Assembly: GCA_022393335.1 (NCBI GenBank)
Contig: JAJEKB010020480.1
Span: 352,681 to 416,680, forward strand
Length of the DNA stretch: 64,000 nt
DNA from: Macrotrachela quadricornifera
Taxonomy: Eukaryota > Rotifera > Eurotatoria > Philodinida > Philodinidae
Reading direction: 5' to 3'
Below the pieces are notes generated by a model. It made no database searches. It was not told where the DNA came from and saw only the letters and a program-made list of their open reading frames with translations. Within the stretch, counting starts at the first letter, position 1. Every line of letters begins with the position of its first letter. The position numbers and the translations under genes are program-made. Shown here in pieces: positions 49,637 through 60,971 of the stretch.

Positions 49637-50550
49637 CGGGATGTCACAAAACCTTTACGTTCCCTAGGTTGGGCCTCAAGGTGAAATTATTTCACTAAGT
49701 GTTCTATACGAAATTGAAGCCTGTAAAAAACTGCGTATATTCGTATTAAATGATGAAGATAATGAAGACCTATTAATATTGAACTTGCAGGTTTTCCAGT
49801 GATTTGATGCATTTTTTTGGTGCAGAAAAGTCAAGTACCAGTAATTCAAAAGTGAAATAAAATATTTTTCTTATATATTTTTCTATGATTCGATAGAGTT
49901 CGACGAACTCTACAAAACTATATATTTCAAAGAAAATCACAAAAAATGTTTGAAAGCTTTAGTTTGTTCATATGAGGGAAAAACAACCTCTTCTTTCAAT
50001 AAAGCAAAGTTTAGTTCATTTTTTTCGCTGTCTCAGTCGTTTGAAATGTGCTCATTGGATGCTGCGTGAAAAACTGCATCGAACGAAAATATTTCAAAAT
50101 GTTTGAGCCAACATAATTAGCGAAAAAAATTAGACCTATTGAAAAAATTGGGTACTTTTTCCCTCCTACGAAGAAAAATAAAGCTTTTAAAGATTTTTTG
50201 TGATTTTCCTAGTATTTTTTTCAATGTTTTTATCACTAAAAGATAGCTCAACGTTTTTTGAAATATGTAGTTTTGTGGAATTCGTCGAACTCTATCGAAT
50301 CATAGAAAAATATATAAGAAAAATGTTTTATTTCACTTTTGAATTACTGGCACTTGACTTTTCTGCACCAAAAAATGCATCAAATTACTGAAAATCCTCC
50401 AAGTTCAATATTAACCGGTCTTCATTGCCTTTATCATTTAATACGAATAAACGCAGTTTTTTACAGGCTTCAATTTCGTATAAAACACTAGGTGAAATAA
50501 TTTTACCTTAAGATCGAACCGGGAGAACGGAAACGTTATGTAACACCCTG
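49637..50550. mobile_element. Nested palindromic element, 914 bp
   Basis: Flanked by TA (49635-49636 and 50551-50552). The left end is CGGGATGTCACAAAACCTTT, and the right end read inwards is CAGGGTGTTACATAACGTTT. The arms stay inverted copies for about 300 bp, passing TTTTTACAGGCTTCAATTTC (right strand), GACTTTTCTGCACCAAAAAA and GTTCGACGAACTCTA. No coding. It is inserted into the left arm of the Tc1-like element, splitting ACTACTAC from TATAATTAC of the other arm. Confidence 0.8.
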
Positions 50551-50877
50551 TATAATTACTCAGTTTCAGGTATATAGCTACTTCCATTGATGAGAAGCTA
50601 GAAAAGCACTGTTGAATAAAATTTTGACAAATTTTAAAACAGCTAAATTTGATGTAAATGACAATAAAATCATTATTTCTTGGGTGTTTTAATTAAATAT
50701 ATCAGGCTGAAAAGTTTCTCTTTTAATCATATATATATATTATTGTGTACGTGTCGATGACTGTAGTATATATGAAATAGTATTAGTCCTTTGCCAATGA
50801 TTTAACACAGAATATATTGTACGAACCATTAATGGAAGAAAAAAAAAGAATTTCATTCATTTGTATTACATTTAAAA

Positions 50878-51910
50878 CAAATTAACGCATCATGGGAACC
50901 CAAAGTCATCACAAATTTTCTTATTCAATCAGAAAATTCATTATCTTATACAAAAAGAATGGTTTAAGTCTCAAAATTTAGAGAATTCTAAAGCGAAATC
51001 AAGTAAACGATTTACCTAGATCCGGTGTATCTCGTACCACAGCAGCAAATGCATATATTCAATCTGTAAAATTTAATGTACATCTCACAAAAAACGCATC
51101 TATTAGAAATGTCAATCAGAAACTTCAACAACAAGGATTTAATACATCGTGAACATCAGTTTGGCGAGCGAAACATTCATTAAATTTAAAGTAGTGAAAG
51201 AAAGAAACAGTTCAAAAATGAACAACTAATCAAAAGCTTCAACGTGCTTTTGTAGTAAAACAATTACGAAATACGGTGTTCCAAAAGAAGATTAAACTTT
51301 ATGATTGGGCTTATGTTTTGAACACCGATTTTAATGGCACATTCACACTAACTCCTCAATCTACTAAGCATAATGAAGGTGTTTATGGTGAATTCAAATC
51401 TGATATACCATACGAATTAAAGACTAAACCAAAAGAACAATTTAAAAAACTGTCATATTATGGGGAGGTACTTCTTATTAAAAAAATATTTCCTGAAAAT
51501 TCTCGAATCCTTGTTAGACCAGGAAACAGCAATCGACAAAAGAAAATATATTTTAGTGGTAAATGATATGCAAAATTTATTCAATCTATTGTTGCAGAAA
51601 AAGCGAATGAAGAATTCGATGATTTACATGATGTTATCTTCCAGAATGATCAAGATCATACACAACGGATGTAAGTTGCCCTAAATGCTGTTAAACGTGT
51701 TTTTCCTAATCGAATTGAACCAAAAGATTGTGCTGGTAAATTAACTGATGTCTGGCCTATTGAGAATATTTGGAATACTCTCAAGGAGAGACTACAAGCA
51801 CGACAATGTAGTAATATTGAACATTTAAAAACTGATATAAAAAATGAATGAAATCAGAACAGTGTTTCTTTATATCGACGAATGATTGGTAAAATATCAC
51901 CAAGATAAAA
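50878..51910 (+). pseudogene. Tc1-like transposase pseudogene
   Basis: In order: a helix-turn-helix remnant (NDLPRSGVSRTTAANAYIQS, then NVNQKLQQQGFNTS), the first catalytic-Asp region (YDWAYVLNTDFNGTF), the second (VIFQNDQDHTQRM), and the third, ending in Glu (DVWPIENIWNTLKERLQARQ). The last matches the NPIENxW signature of Tc1 transposases, with a D-to-E gap of about 35-37 residues. Several stops (after FNTS, after FSGK, after TQRM) and at least two frame changes make it inactive. It lies centrally within the TIRs of the outer element. Confidence 0.82.
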
Positions 51911-52303
51911 ATTAATTATTGATGAGGGTAGTAATCAAATACAAACATATTTATGATTCAGTTTATCTTTTTTTTAAATATATTCATGTATTATTTTGAT
52001 TATAATAAACTAAATGATGACTAATTTGAAAATCTGGTGTATATTGATTTAAAGATAAGAGTTTAGAAAAAACGATTTTGTCATCAGTTACATCAAATTT
52101 AGCTGTTGTAAAATTTGTCAAAATTCTATTCAACAGTGCTCTTCTAGCTTCTCATCAATAAAATTAACTAAATACCTGAAACTTTGTAATTATATAGTAG
52201 TAGTTATCGTCAACAGTCTGTAAAAGTTTCAAGAAGATTCTCTTCCAATAAACATTAAAACGATAAGTTTTCACCCTCGTTTCAGAGCTTCTGGAACACC
52301 TCT

Positions 52304-53639
52304 TATACAGTTGCCCTTAGGTCCTCAAGGTCTATACGGTAGAAGTAGTCTTAGATTCTAAAGCTCGATCATAGAGAGATATCGATAGGTATGCAAGACC
52401 TTTAGTATGTGGCTACCAATAAGTCTAGAAGGTCTATTATATAGTGATAATCATAAGTTCTCAAGGTCTAATAAAAACATCTTCCATAAAATGTATCTTT
52501 TCAGTTCGTAACTGTCAATTGGAATAGCAATTAATAACCAACTTTATACCGAATTACAGAAAGTCAAAAAATGGGCTTTGTCAGTGAAAAATAGTAAGAA
52601 TTATGAGGTTTTTAATTTGGAATGTACGGATTTTCTAGAACATGACGCCACGTTGGGAATGAAAAAATGATGTATGAGATAGAGTTCTGTGGGACTGAGA
52701 ACAGTATTATGAAATTTATATCCCCCCCAGCGAAAAACTATGTTAACTTGTTTTTCATATGTTCTGATATTTTTAAAATAGATTTTTATTTCTGATAACT
52801 ATTTTACATATGATTAATGTGAAAAACGACAAACAATGATTACATAATAATAGTATACTATGAATTGATATTCAAAGTATGACATTACTAGAAGCTAGTA
52901 TATTCTGATAGCACATTTTATCAGGCACAATTAAGTAAATAAGAATAGGAATTTGAAAACATTTGAAGGAACGGAAATGTGGGAACGGAAACCGAAAAGA
53001 TTCTTCCCACAGGACTCTAATATGAGACCTTACAAGCTAGGCTTGTTTTGTGATCGTAAATATCACGAGCTAACTTGTTTCTTTTTAAAGTTTGACGAAA
53101 ATATTCAATAATCAATATGAGAACCATCAGCGCTGCTTATAGCGTGAATATGGGGCAGACACTAGCGTAAAACAGTTGCCGATACCTGAAATTTCGTTTT
53201 TATATTTGTTGAAAGGTCTCAAACGTGTCTGTACATACTTTCTTTATGACAAAATTTCTGTTGCACATCAGTTAGAATTTTTTTAGATCATCTGTTATTA
53301 TCGTTTAATATTTTTTGAATCGATACCGACTCTCTTTTGTTACTCACAATTTGAAACTAGATAAAGTTTAAATTATCTCGTGTAAGGGACTTTTTATTGT
53401 CAGTACGGCTTTACATTTCAGAAAATTCATGAATTCTGAATTCAGAAAGCTGCATAACTGTTACTGCTCTATGTTCGTAAAACCCATTTTTTATGTGGCT
53501 TAATACCGTTTAAAATCTATCATTGATGCTATTTAAACTCACAGAGTTACTAACTAGAAAAAAATATTATATGGAAACTTTAAAAGTAGTTTTTGAGGAT
53601 TTATGTTTATCATTATATAATAGACACTGTAGACTTAGC
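52304..53639. other. Intergenic with diffuse short repeats
   Basis: Near 52315-52490 the phrase CTCAAGGTCTATA / AGAAGGTCTATTA / CTCAAGGTCTAATA recurs, possibly an old tandem array. Bases 52975-53030 hold GGGAACGGAAACCG and CTTCCCACAGGACTC. No gene. Confidence 0.35.
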
Positions 53640-54010
53640 ATTACCCGCGTACTAAAGGTCTCAAGAATTGCAAATATATCTTTATATCAAACCCTGAGAA
53701 CCTAACGGTATCTATATACTAGAGATCTTGAAGACCTTAAGTTGTCTCTAAATAATACTGATGATATCTTGAAATAGGCCCTAGAACGTTAGGAATGGTA
53801 CGCTGAGATAGTCCCCATAAGGTTATCATTGACAGACAACGGTACGTTAGTAATAGTAACCTGACGTAGCTCCCACAAGAATAGAATGGTACCATGAGAT
53901 AAGCGCGCAGAAGTTAGGAATGATATATTGATGTAGATCTCAGAAGGTTGCCATTTATACTCCGACATAGTTATCAAGATGTTAATACTTCTAGCTACAA
54001 GTAGATTGAA
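53640..54010. repeat. Degenerate minisatellite, unit about 33 bp
   Basis: Successive units share a pattern close to AGAAGGTTAGGAATGRTAYAY followed by TGAGATAGWTCCC. Examples start at about 53784 (AACGTTAGGAATGGTACGCTG), 53848 (TACGTTAGTAATAGTAACCTG), 53879 (AGAATAGAATGGTACCATGAG), 53911 (AGAAGTTAGGAATGATATATT) and 53942 (AGAAGGTTGCCATTTATACTC). Divergence is high, so copy number (about 8-10) is approximate. It ends about 460 bp before the ART-TPR gene. Confidence 0.6.
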
Positions 54011-54471
54011 GAAATTTGCTATTAACACCCTATCATATCGGTAGATGAGATTCGAAAATAAATGTTCATACTCAAGAGCACAAGCGTGAGGTGTACACCT
54101 CCATACTCGTCATAGTACAAATTCGGATGAATTTCCAGCGCAGCTTCTTTGAAACAGATGCCAACAAAATCGGTGCAGTTGAAATAGACAACAATTCGAG
54201 CTGAGAATTTCTTTGAAAATTAAAATTTGTCCGGTTGATCTTTTCTTTATAATAGGTAAAAAGAAGTTATTTGCTATTGATCTGTTGTTTATAATAAACA
54301 ACAAATAACGGTTACTGTTATTCACCCTCAAGATAACTTGTCACTCCTTGTATAATTATCGCTATTTTCTTATCGACATATAATTGATACGACATTTCAG
54401 TTTTCACCAATACGGTTGTGTATGAGTGATTTATCCAGCCATAAGCAAATACATTGGATCTCGAAGAAAAA
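54011..54471. other. 5' flank of the ART-TPR gene
   Basis: No gene seen. No clear TATA box or intron acceptor. A TTTATAATAGG / TTATAATAAAC pair lies at 54245-54300. Confidence 0.35.
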
Positions 54472-56838
54472 ATGTCTGGGAGCTGCAAAGAGGATATCAT
54501 ATTAATCTGGTTCAATCCAGACTTCAATAATTATCAAAATAAATGTCTAGTATTTGACAATCTACGTGAGATCAATGATGCAGTGTATTTCTTCACAGAC
54601 CTTGAAGCCTGCTTAGAATGTATTTGGGCAAGCAGAGAACATCTCGTTTTCTTGATTGTATCAAACGCAGACGACCGTGGGAACTTATCAAATACCGCTA
54701 AACTTAGTCAGATCCATTCTGTATTTGTCTTTTGTACTACGAACGAAAAAAATGAATATCTGCGTAGCCGATTTCCAAAAGTTGTTGGTGTTTTCACACT
54801 TTTTGAGGAACTCGTTATATCCATCAAGTATAACGTTAGGATTGTTATCAAGCAACAAGAAATATTCAACACGTACAATTATTGTGGAACAGCGTTCAGA
54901 AATCTCTCAAGAGAGTCAGCTGAATTTCTCTGGTTTCAACTGTTTCACAGCTGTATCTTTCATCTCCCTCGTGATGAACAAGCAAAAGCTCGAATGGTCA
55001 GTTTCTGTCGATCGTACTATCAAGGGAACGCGCACCAATTAAAATTAATTAATGATTTTGAGCAGAATTATAGTCCTGCACACGCCATTTGTTGGTACTC
55101 TAAATCATCATTCGTCTACAAAATAATCAATAGAGCTTTACGAACAGCAGACATAGACGCATTGTTCATATTTCGTTTCTTTATTTTCGATCTTAGCGAA
55201 GCCATTGCTACAGAACATCAAAGGTTTACAGCCAAAGAAGAAGACACTGTCACGCTCTATCGTGGTGCAACACTAAACAAGTACGAGCTGAAGAAGCTGA
55301 AGGAAAGTGAAAATAAACTTGTTTCGATGAACGGTTTCCTGTCAACAAGTCGTTCACCGATAGTGGCTCAAACTTTTAGTGGATTCACAGAAACTTGTCT
55401 CAATAGAATATCTGTTCTGTTTCATATTCATTGCCATTTGCACCACCTCGGAAAAAATGTCAAAGTCGCAGATATTGCTCATTTGAGTGCGTATCCTGAT
55501 GAAGAAGAAGTTCTTTTCAATTTAATGGCCACGTTTAAAGTTAATAGTGTGCGGGAAGAGCAGCGTAATCTGTGGATAGTGGAAATGACTGCGACCGAAG
55601 AAGGGTGTAGTATTGCAAAAAAATACCAAGACCATATCCAAGCGAGAATGGAGAACATAAGTGCAACATTCATGTTTGGTATTCTCATGTGTGATGTAGG
55701 AGAATTCCAAAAAGCGCTTGCATATTTCAAGAAGCTGTTAGAACCACCGATTAAAGAAGATGAGGCATGGATACTTTTCAATATAGGAAGAGTGTACAGT
55801 TTTACAAATAATTATACTAATGCGCTGAAGAACTATCAGTGTGCACTGGATCTCATGATGAAAACCGTTCCACCACGCACTCAAGATTCAGGTCATGTTT
55901 TATTCGATATGGGCACAGTTTATTACAGTAAAAATGAATACAAACAGGCTTTTACTTATTACATGCGATCCCTATGCATTCGGGAAGAGATATTTGGCCA
56001 CGAACATCCTCTCGTTGCTTTGGGGCTTACCGCCATTGGAAATGTATTCTGTCGCGAGAAGGACTATGATCAAGCCTTACGATACTACCATGACGCCCTT
56101 CATATTTGTGAAATTACTCTTCCAGCTAATCATCCACAAATAGCTGACAATATGGAAAGTATCGGTATGACTTTGATACATACAAACGATTACGATAGTG
56201 CTGTCATATATATATTCGGGGCACTTAGGACACACCTTGAAAATTTGTATTCAGATCATCCAAATATCGTCGATGCTATCAATGCCACAGATGGGTTTTA
56301 TCATCGTGACCATGTAGATTGCGATACAGCGATCTTTGATCTCTTATGGAAATGCCGATTGCTTGGAAAGTCCCTGAGTGCGTTTCAGATTCACGTAGCT
56401 TTGCTCATTAGTATGATTGGTGACGTATATTTAAAAAAAGGTCAATTCGACGATGCATTAGATTGTTATTTTGAGTCACTAGGGTTGAAGGAGAGCTGTA
56501 TTCGATATGATCATCCATCCATAGCAGATACATATAAAAAAATTGGGAAAATTGCTGATAGCCAACAGAAATTCACTCTTGGTTTGGAGTTTAAGATCAA
56601 AGCACTCAAAATCATTGAACGAAATATATCTTCTCGTCCCTTAGACGTAGGTCGAATTCTACTAGAAATTGCTGAATCCTACGAAATTACCAACGAAAAA
56701 AGTCATGCTCTACATTACTACCGTCGAGCTCTATCGATCTTCGAAAAAAAGTTGCTGCCAGATGATAATTTTAGAAGGACCACCGAACGTAGACTTGCTC
56801 AACTCTCCGAAGGTGATCCATTCTCAACATGGCTATAG
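54472..56838 (+). CDS. ADP-ribosyltransferase fused to kinesin-light-chain-like TPRs
   Basis: One uninterrupted frame, 788 aa from the ATG at 54472 (the frame upstream has only a TTG). Residues 1-125 are an alpha/beta N-terminal part (IILIWFNPDFN, HLVFLIVS, SVFVFCT) usual in rotifer ART proteins. The arginine-specific ART domain (about 150-375) has the R-S-E set: Arg264 in LYRGA, Ser291 in GFLSTSRS, and E344xE346 in DEEEVLF. It should transfer ADP-ribose from NAD+ to protein. From about 396 to 770 come six or more TPRs of kinesin-light-chain type (YFKKLLEPPIKEDEAWILFN, ALKNYQCALDLM, HPLVALGLTAIGNVFCREKD, ALRYYHDALHICE), a protein-binding superhelix. No signal peptide, so probably cytosolic. 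One TPR (about 605-640) is degenerate. The gene is intronless, with balanced codon use, amid transposons. The target is unknown. Such proteins are very numerous in bdelloids (recalled). Confidence 0.93.
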   Translation: MSGSCKEDIILIWFNPDFNNYQNKCLVFDNLREINDAVYFFTDLEACLECIWASREHLVFLIVSNADDRGNLSNTAKLSQIHSVFVFCTTNEKNEYLRSRFPKVVGVFTLFEELVISIKYNVRIVIKQQEIFNTYNYCGTAFRNLSRESAEFLWFQLFHSCIFHLPRDEQAKARMVSFCRSYYQGNAHQLKLINDFEQNYSPAHAICWYSKSSFVYKIINRALRTADIDALFIFRFFIFDLSEAIATEHQRFTAKEEDTVTLYRGATLNKYELKKLKESENKLVSMNGFLSTSRSPIVAQTFSGFTETCLNRISVLFHIHCHLHHLGKNVKVADIAHLSAYPDEEEVLFNLMATFKVNSVREEQRNLWIVEMTATEEGCSIAKKYQDHIQARMENISATFMFGILMCDVGEFQKALAYFKKLLEPPIKEDEAWILFNIGRVYSFTNNYTNALKNYQCALDLMMKTVPPRTQDSGHVLFDMGTVYYSKNEYKQAFTYYMRSLCIREEIFGHEHPLVALGLTAIGNVFCREKDYDQALRYYHDALHICEITLPANHPQIADNMESIGMTLIHTNDYDSAVIYIFGALRTHLENLYSDHPNIVDAINATDGFYHRDHVDCDTAIFDLLWKCRLLGKSLSAFQIHVALLISMIGDVYLKKGQFDDALDCYFESLGLKESCIRYDHPSIADTYKKIGKIADSQQKFTLGLEFKIKALKIIERNISSRPLDVGRILLEIAESYEITNEKSHALHYYRRALSIFEKKLLPDDNFRRTTERRLAQLSEGDPFSTWL

Positions 56839-58030
56839 ACGCAAGTTTATCTTATGTAATAATCTTGATCAGTCTACTTTTATAGATTTGCAACTATTTT
56901 TCAGTTCTGTTGAGTTTGCTCGACATGAAAACGGGAATAAAGAAAAACAGAATACTTAATACAATGAACATGAGAAGATAGTCAATCCAGGGTTTTTTGG
57001 ATATGCTGAATCTCGACTTCAGAGTATGAGATCGAGGTGAAATTTATAAAGGATGACGTTGGACCCGAGTGACAATGAGTTTTTATGGAAAAACTTTCGC
57101 GATAGGAGTTGTGAAGACAACTCTTGTTCGCTCTACTCTCTTCTATTCTTCTACTTTTCGTAGTATTCCATATTTAAGAATTTACTCATAATCTACATCG
57201 AGTTTCAACGACAGATTTCAAATCTCATCTAAAAATACGGATCTGTTCAGGGATTATAACGTTCTGAAGGAGTGCGTATTTTTAGATGAAGAGAAAGAGA
57301 CACGCAGTTTGTCCGCAAAAAGCTCCTAATAGATAATCACTATCCAAGCAATTCATATTTTATGTTATACATTTTCTTCTACAACAACATACTATTCTCG
57401 ATTCGAAAGTATCATTTTCCAAGGCATATTACAGTATATTCAACGAATGCTTCTCCATGACCTCATTAATAGCACATTTATACGGAACGTAATATATCGA
57501 TTTCTCTATAATCTTAACTGGAGTCGCCTATGAAAGTGCCATTTTTTTAGCGTGAATAGAGTTCACTCAGTGCTACAAAATGATCCCAAAATATGTAGGT
57601 AAATATGCTGCGTTCAAGGTTTTCTGAATATTACACTGATCAAAATGTAGGACAAATGCATAAGTAATGGAATTTGTTCGTATGATCTTTACTTTTAGTC
57701 ATGGAATCAGAGCCATTTTTTTTCAACATAGATAGATCTCTTTGCCTTTGATAGATCTACCGTCTACTAGGTGCGTTCATCTGGTGGTGAATGAGGAAAA
57801 CTCTAAAGGGTTGCCCTGAATAATGAATAGAGGACCGTAGGCCAAAGGGTTATGGTAGGTAAAGGGAAAACCTCTCTAACTAATATTCCCAGCAATGATG
57901 AAAAGCAGTTATAATTACATAAAAATAGGTGGCGTTAGGAACCAGATATTTAGTATGAGTATCTTGTCCAGCAGGAGGAGAATAGAAGCTTCTCAGATTG
58001 CCATCCAGCGAAATCTCTTAACCAAATGAA
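56839..58030. other. Intergenic, old repeat debris
   Basis: No gene. Bases 57541-57580 (GTGAATAGAGTTCACTCAGTG) recall the ACTCACTGAGATC motif of the nested element. The stretch 57960-58020 appears to be the 5' untranslated part of the non-LTR fragment that follows. Confidence 0.35.
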
Positions 58031-58490
58031 ATAAACTGATTATTGGTACATGGAATGTTCGAACGATGTTACAGGCAGGCAAACTTAAAATTTTGAAGAG
58101 AGAGATAGAAAGGAAAAAACTAAATGTAGTTGGATTGTGTGAAGTTAGATATGAGGGCTGTAATGAGTTCACAAATGGTGAGGTCAAGGTAATTTTCTCA
58201 GGTAAAATAAAGGGTTAGAATGAGGTAGCAATTGTTATAGGCAAAAGAGTGAAAAATTGCGTAAAAAGTATGAAGTTAGTAAATGATAGGCTTATGATGG
58301 CAAGATTAAGAGTAGAGCTGAAAGATGTAGTGCTTATCCAAATATATATGCTCATCAGCGCGTATGCAGATGAGGAAGTAGAAGAACTATATTCACAAAT
58401 AGAAGAGTTGATAAGAAGAGAAGAAAATGATAGTTGTGATGTTTTGATGGGAGATATGAATGCAGTGTACTTTAAAAAAAAGGTATTTTA
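58031..58490 (+). pseudogene. Non-LTR retrotransposon endonuclease fragment
   Basis: Translation gives LIIGTWNVRTMLQAGKLKIL, KREIERKKLNVVGLCEVRYE, then VNDRLMMARLRVE, IQIYMLISAYADEEVEELYS and DVLMGDMNAV. This is the apurinic-type (EEP) endonuclease that opens many non-LTR elements (craniofacial-protein-2-like). GTWNVRT, the E of CEVR, and GDMNA correspond to catalytic blocks. One in-frame TAG lies at 58216-58218, and the frame dies just after GDMNAV, so the reverse transcriptase is missing. Confidence 0.78.
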
Positions 58491-60202
58491 TGAAATGAAA
58501 AATGGTTCTCCTCGATGCAAATTTGTAACCTTTTTTGGTTCCGTACATTAAAGGATTTATTACGAAACCAGTGATAGAAAATTGCAATAAAGGTTCTGCG
58601 TCGCACCTTTTCATTGAATGCACACCATTGGTTTCGCAGAAAAGATTTCGTATTGAGTCTTTCCAATACCAATCAGGAAAAGGTTCCGTAGATACGATTA
58701 CAAAAAGTTTCGTACATACTCACTCACAATTAGTAGTGCCACATTTACTTTACTTTTTTGAAAACGTCAATGAGGTAAAGTAATACTTACCTTACTATAG
58801 TGAATAAAAAATATTTTATTGACTTTACGTTACTTTTTCAAAAAGAACAATACGTATGTCACCTTACTTGAATATGATCAACCGCCAATTGACGCCATAA
58901 TTCATATTAAAGTGACGGCCATTTGTAACTTGTTTCTGCAACCAGCATATAGTAGAAAAGAAAATAAGTAAATTAATGTATTAATAGAAACTTACCTATG
59001 AATTTGAACCTTAACTAAATCTGCCATAGACCAAAAACCTAGCTCTTTTTTAAAAATAATTTTCATTGGCCAGACGATTTCATAGCTAGTCTACAATATA
59101 CAAGCAAAATAATTTATTAAAAAAAACTTATTCATGTTATTTAAGGACCACCCTATAGTATACAGAACGAATTATCTATATATAAAGAAATTGTATCTGC
59201 CTGTTTGCCTGTTTTTTATGCATCTGGACACCGCATGAGCTAGAGGTATCAAGCTTTTCATGCCATACTCTTAGGTACGAAGGAAGATCGAGAGGGTTGG
59301 GCTAAAACTTCACACAGATTATGATACATTGCAATTTTTCTCAAACTTTCAAAAACTTCAGTGCATTTGCTGTTATTGTTAGAATATTCATATCTTAGTG
59401 TCACTTTTTTTTGCACTGAATGTTAATATAATGTATAGTAATATGCATGAGTTAAGAGAAAGACAGTCACACCTCCACACTATTTGCTGAATTATCCAAT
59501 TTAAAAATGAATATAAGTGTATGGACAGTGAAACATATCGTAATAATAGATGAAAAGGTCTTAAGCAAGCCTTCTATAAAATTTTTGTCGTTTTCTGACA
59601 TGATACGCTTCCAATACAGAGATTTCCCGAGCAACAACAGGTACTAACGCTAGTCGTATATTAAACTAAGCTCATCTATATAAATAATGTTCAGTGTGTG
59701 TGTGTGTCTGTCTATTCGAGGACAAAGGACGAATAAGGCTAATACTATACATTGCTCTACGATATCTATCAAAAATCTGACTAGTCTGTCTCTGATGCTA
59801 AATATATAATCGAAAAAATAAATTTTCGATATCTATGACAAATCTAAGTATATATGCGATGTCACGATCAATCTACACATAGGCGACGGAGCCTGTAGAC
59901 TCATTGGGCTTGAGCTTTGCGTGAATTGGGTCCTATTGGGCTCAGTCTTACCTAAACTTCGGGCTCTAAAATTTATTCGCTGTCGAATTTGACTCTGTTC
60001 AATCAAGCAAACTTAATTTTAATGCTGTCAATAGAACTTTTTTGGGCGATGACTTCTATATTGTAATAAAAAAATAAGAAATGCGACGAAAATGGAAGTC
60101 GTTTGTAATATCTGGGTTAACACAAATCAGATGAGAATAAAACAAATTACAAAGATTTCCACCATTTGCGAAATTTAAAATTCATACGATGTTGGTAAAC
60201 AA
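58491..60202. other. Repeat-like intergenic DNA
   Basis: No intact gene. The plus frame around 58535-58783 has no family match. At 59177-59215 the string TATATATAAAGAAATTGTAT followed by CTGCCTGTTTGCCTGTTTTT, and at 59685-59715 GTGTGTGTGTGTGTCTGTCT, resemble the CTGTCTGT-type leaders seen at the ends of some invertebrate repeats. This is not assigned to a family. Confidence 0.35.
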
Positions 60203-60457
60203 AAGTTCAGAGAATTCAATAAATTGATTAAACTCAATTTAACACTTTCTGTTATTACAGAATCTACTGAACGTGCATTTAGCATATCAAATCGATTGAA
60301 AAACACGCTTCCAAATTCTATAACACAATCACGACTTAACCATTGTTTATTATCACATATTTATAAAGAAAAGCTTGATGAAATTAATCCATATCAAACA
60401 ATATCAACGTTTATAGCGTCAAATGATAAAAGACAAGGTTTTTTTGGGATTAAGTAG
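60203..60457 (+). pseudogene. hAT transposase C-terminal (dimerisation) fragment
   Basis: Reads KLIKLNLTLSVITESTERAF, SISNRLKNTLPNSITQSRLN, then HCLLSHIYKEKLDEIN. This follows the hAT dimerisation motif (LxLPVTTASAERSFSxLRRIKTYLRSTMxQxRLNxLxLL). Catalytic parts are not found upstream, so only the tail survives. The end (FIASNDKRQGFFGIK and a stop) is plausible as the natural C-terminus. Confidence 0.72.
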
Positions 60458-60971
60458 TTTAGTTTGAAATAAATGATTTTTTTGCTATGAAATTTTTAGA
60501 CTTGGCAAAGATTTACAAATTCTTGTCATAAAGAATAGAGCGAACCAACACAGTATTTCTACAATGCCAAGATAATTAAATAATTAAAAACGAATTATTA
60601 TCTGAACTTATTTTAGTCTATCTCAGGGTAAGACGTAAAAGTTTTGTAGAGTAACTAACCACCTAATACTGAACCTTACCTGATTTGAAAACGTTTCGCC
60701 GCTCCTGATACTCATAACATATTTTGCTAGCTTTTGATTGTATACATCTATGTACAATTTCATCTCCACTCTTATCCTCCAGTGCGAAGAAAATCGATAA
60801 GTTTTCCTACAGAAACTCTTAGATTATCAGTATTTGAGATTTTTATTTCACTCAAAAGCAATAAACATACTAGAATATTGCATTTTTTTAGCACTCTGTT
60901 CATAATGCAAAACTTATTTATTTCCAAAGAACACATATCTATATTGATTTCGCATTATGGCATATACTAAT
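60458..60971. other. 3' flank between hAT fragment and ART gene
   Basis: No gene. The frame 60734-60970 has an ATG but no recognisable product. Confidence 0.35.

Larger units (their letters stand above)
47407..52303. mobile_element. Tc1-like element interrupted by two nested insertions
   Basis: The outer ends match: TATAAGGGGTGTTCCAGAAC at the left, and TATAAGAGGTGTTCCAGAAG reading in from the right, each beside TA. With the two inner elements set aside, the left arm pieces (47407-47444, 49575-49636, 50553-50690) line up in order with the reverse complement of 52070-52303. Shared strings are CTTGAAACTTTTACAGACTG, CATAACTACTACTAT, GTTTCAGGTAT and GATGAGAAGCTAGAA. This reconstructs long TIRs of about 230 bp around a dead transposase. 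Confidence 0.8.

Noticed and set aside
55479..55781. 100-codon minus-strand frame within the ART-TPR gene
   Set aside because: Shadow frame of a well-supported coding region on the plus strand.
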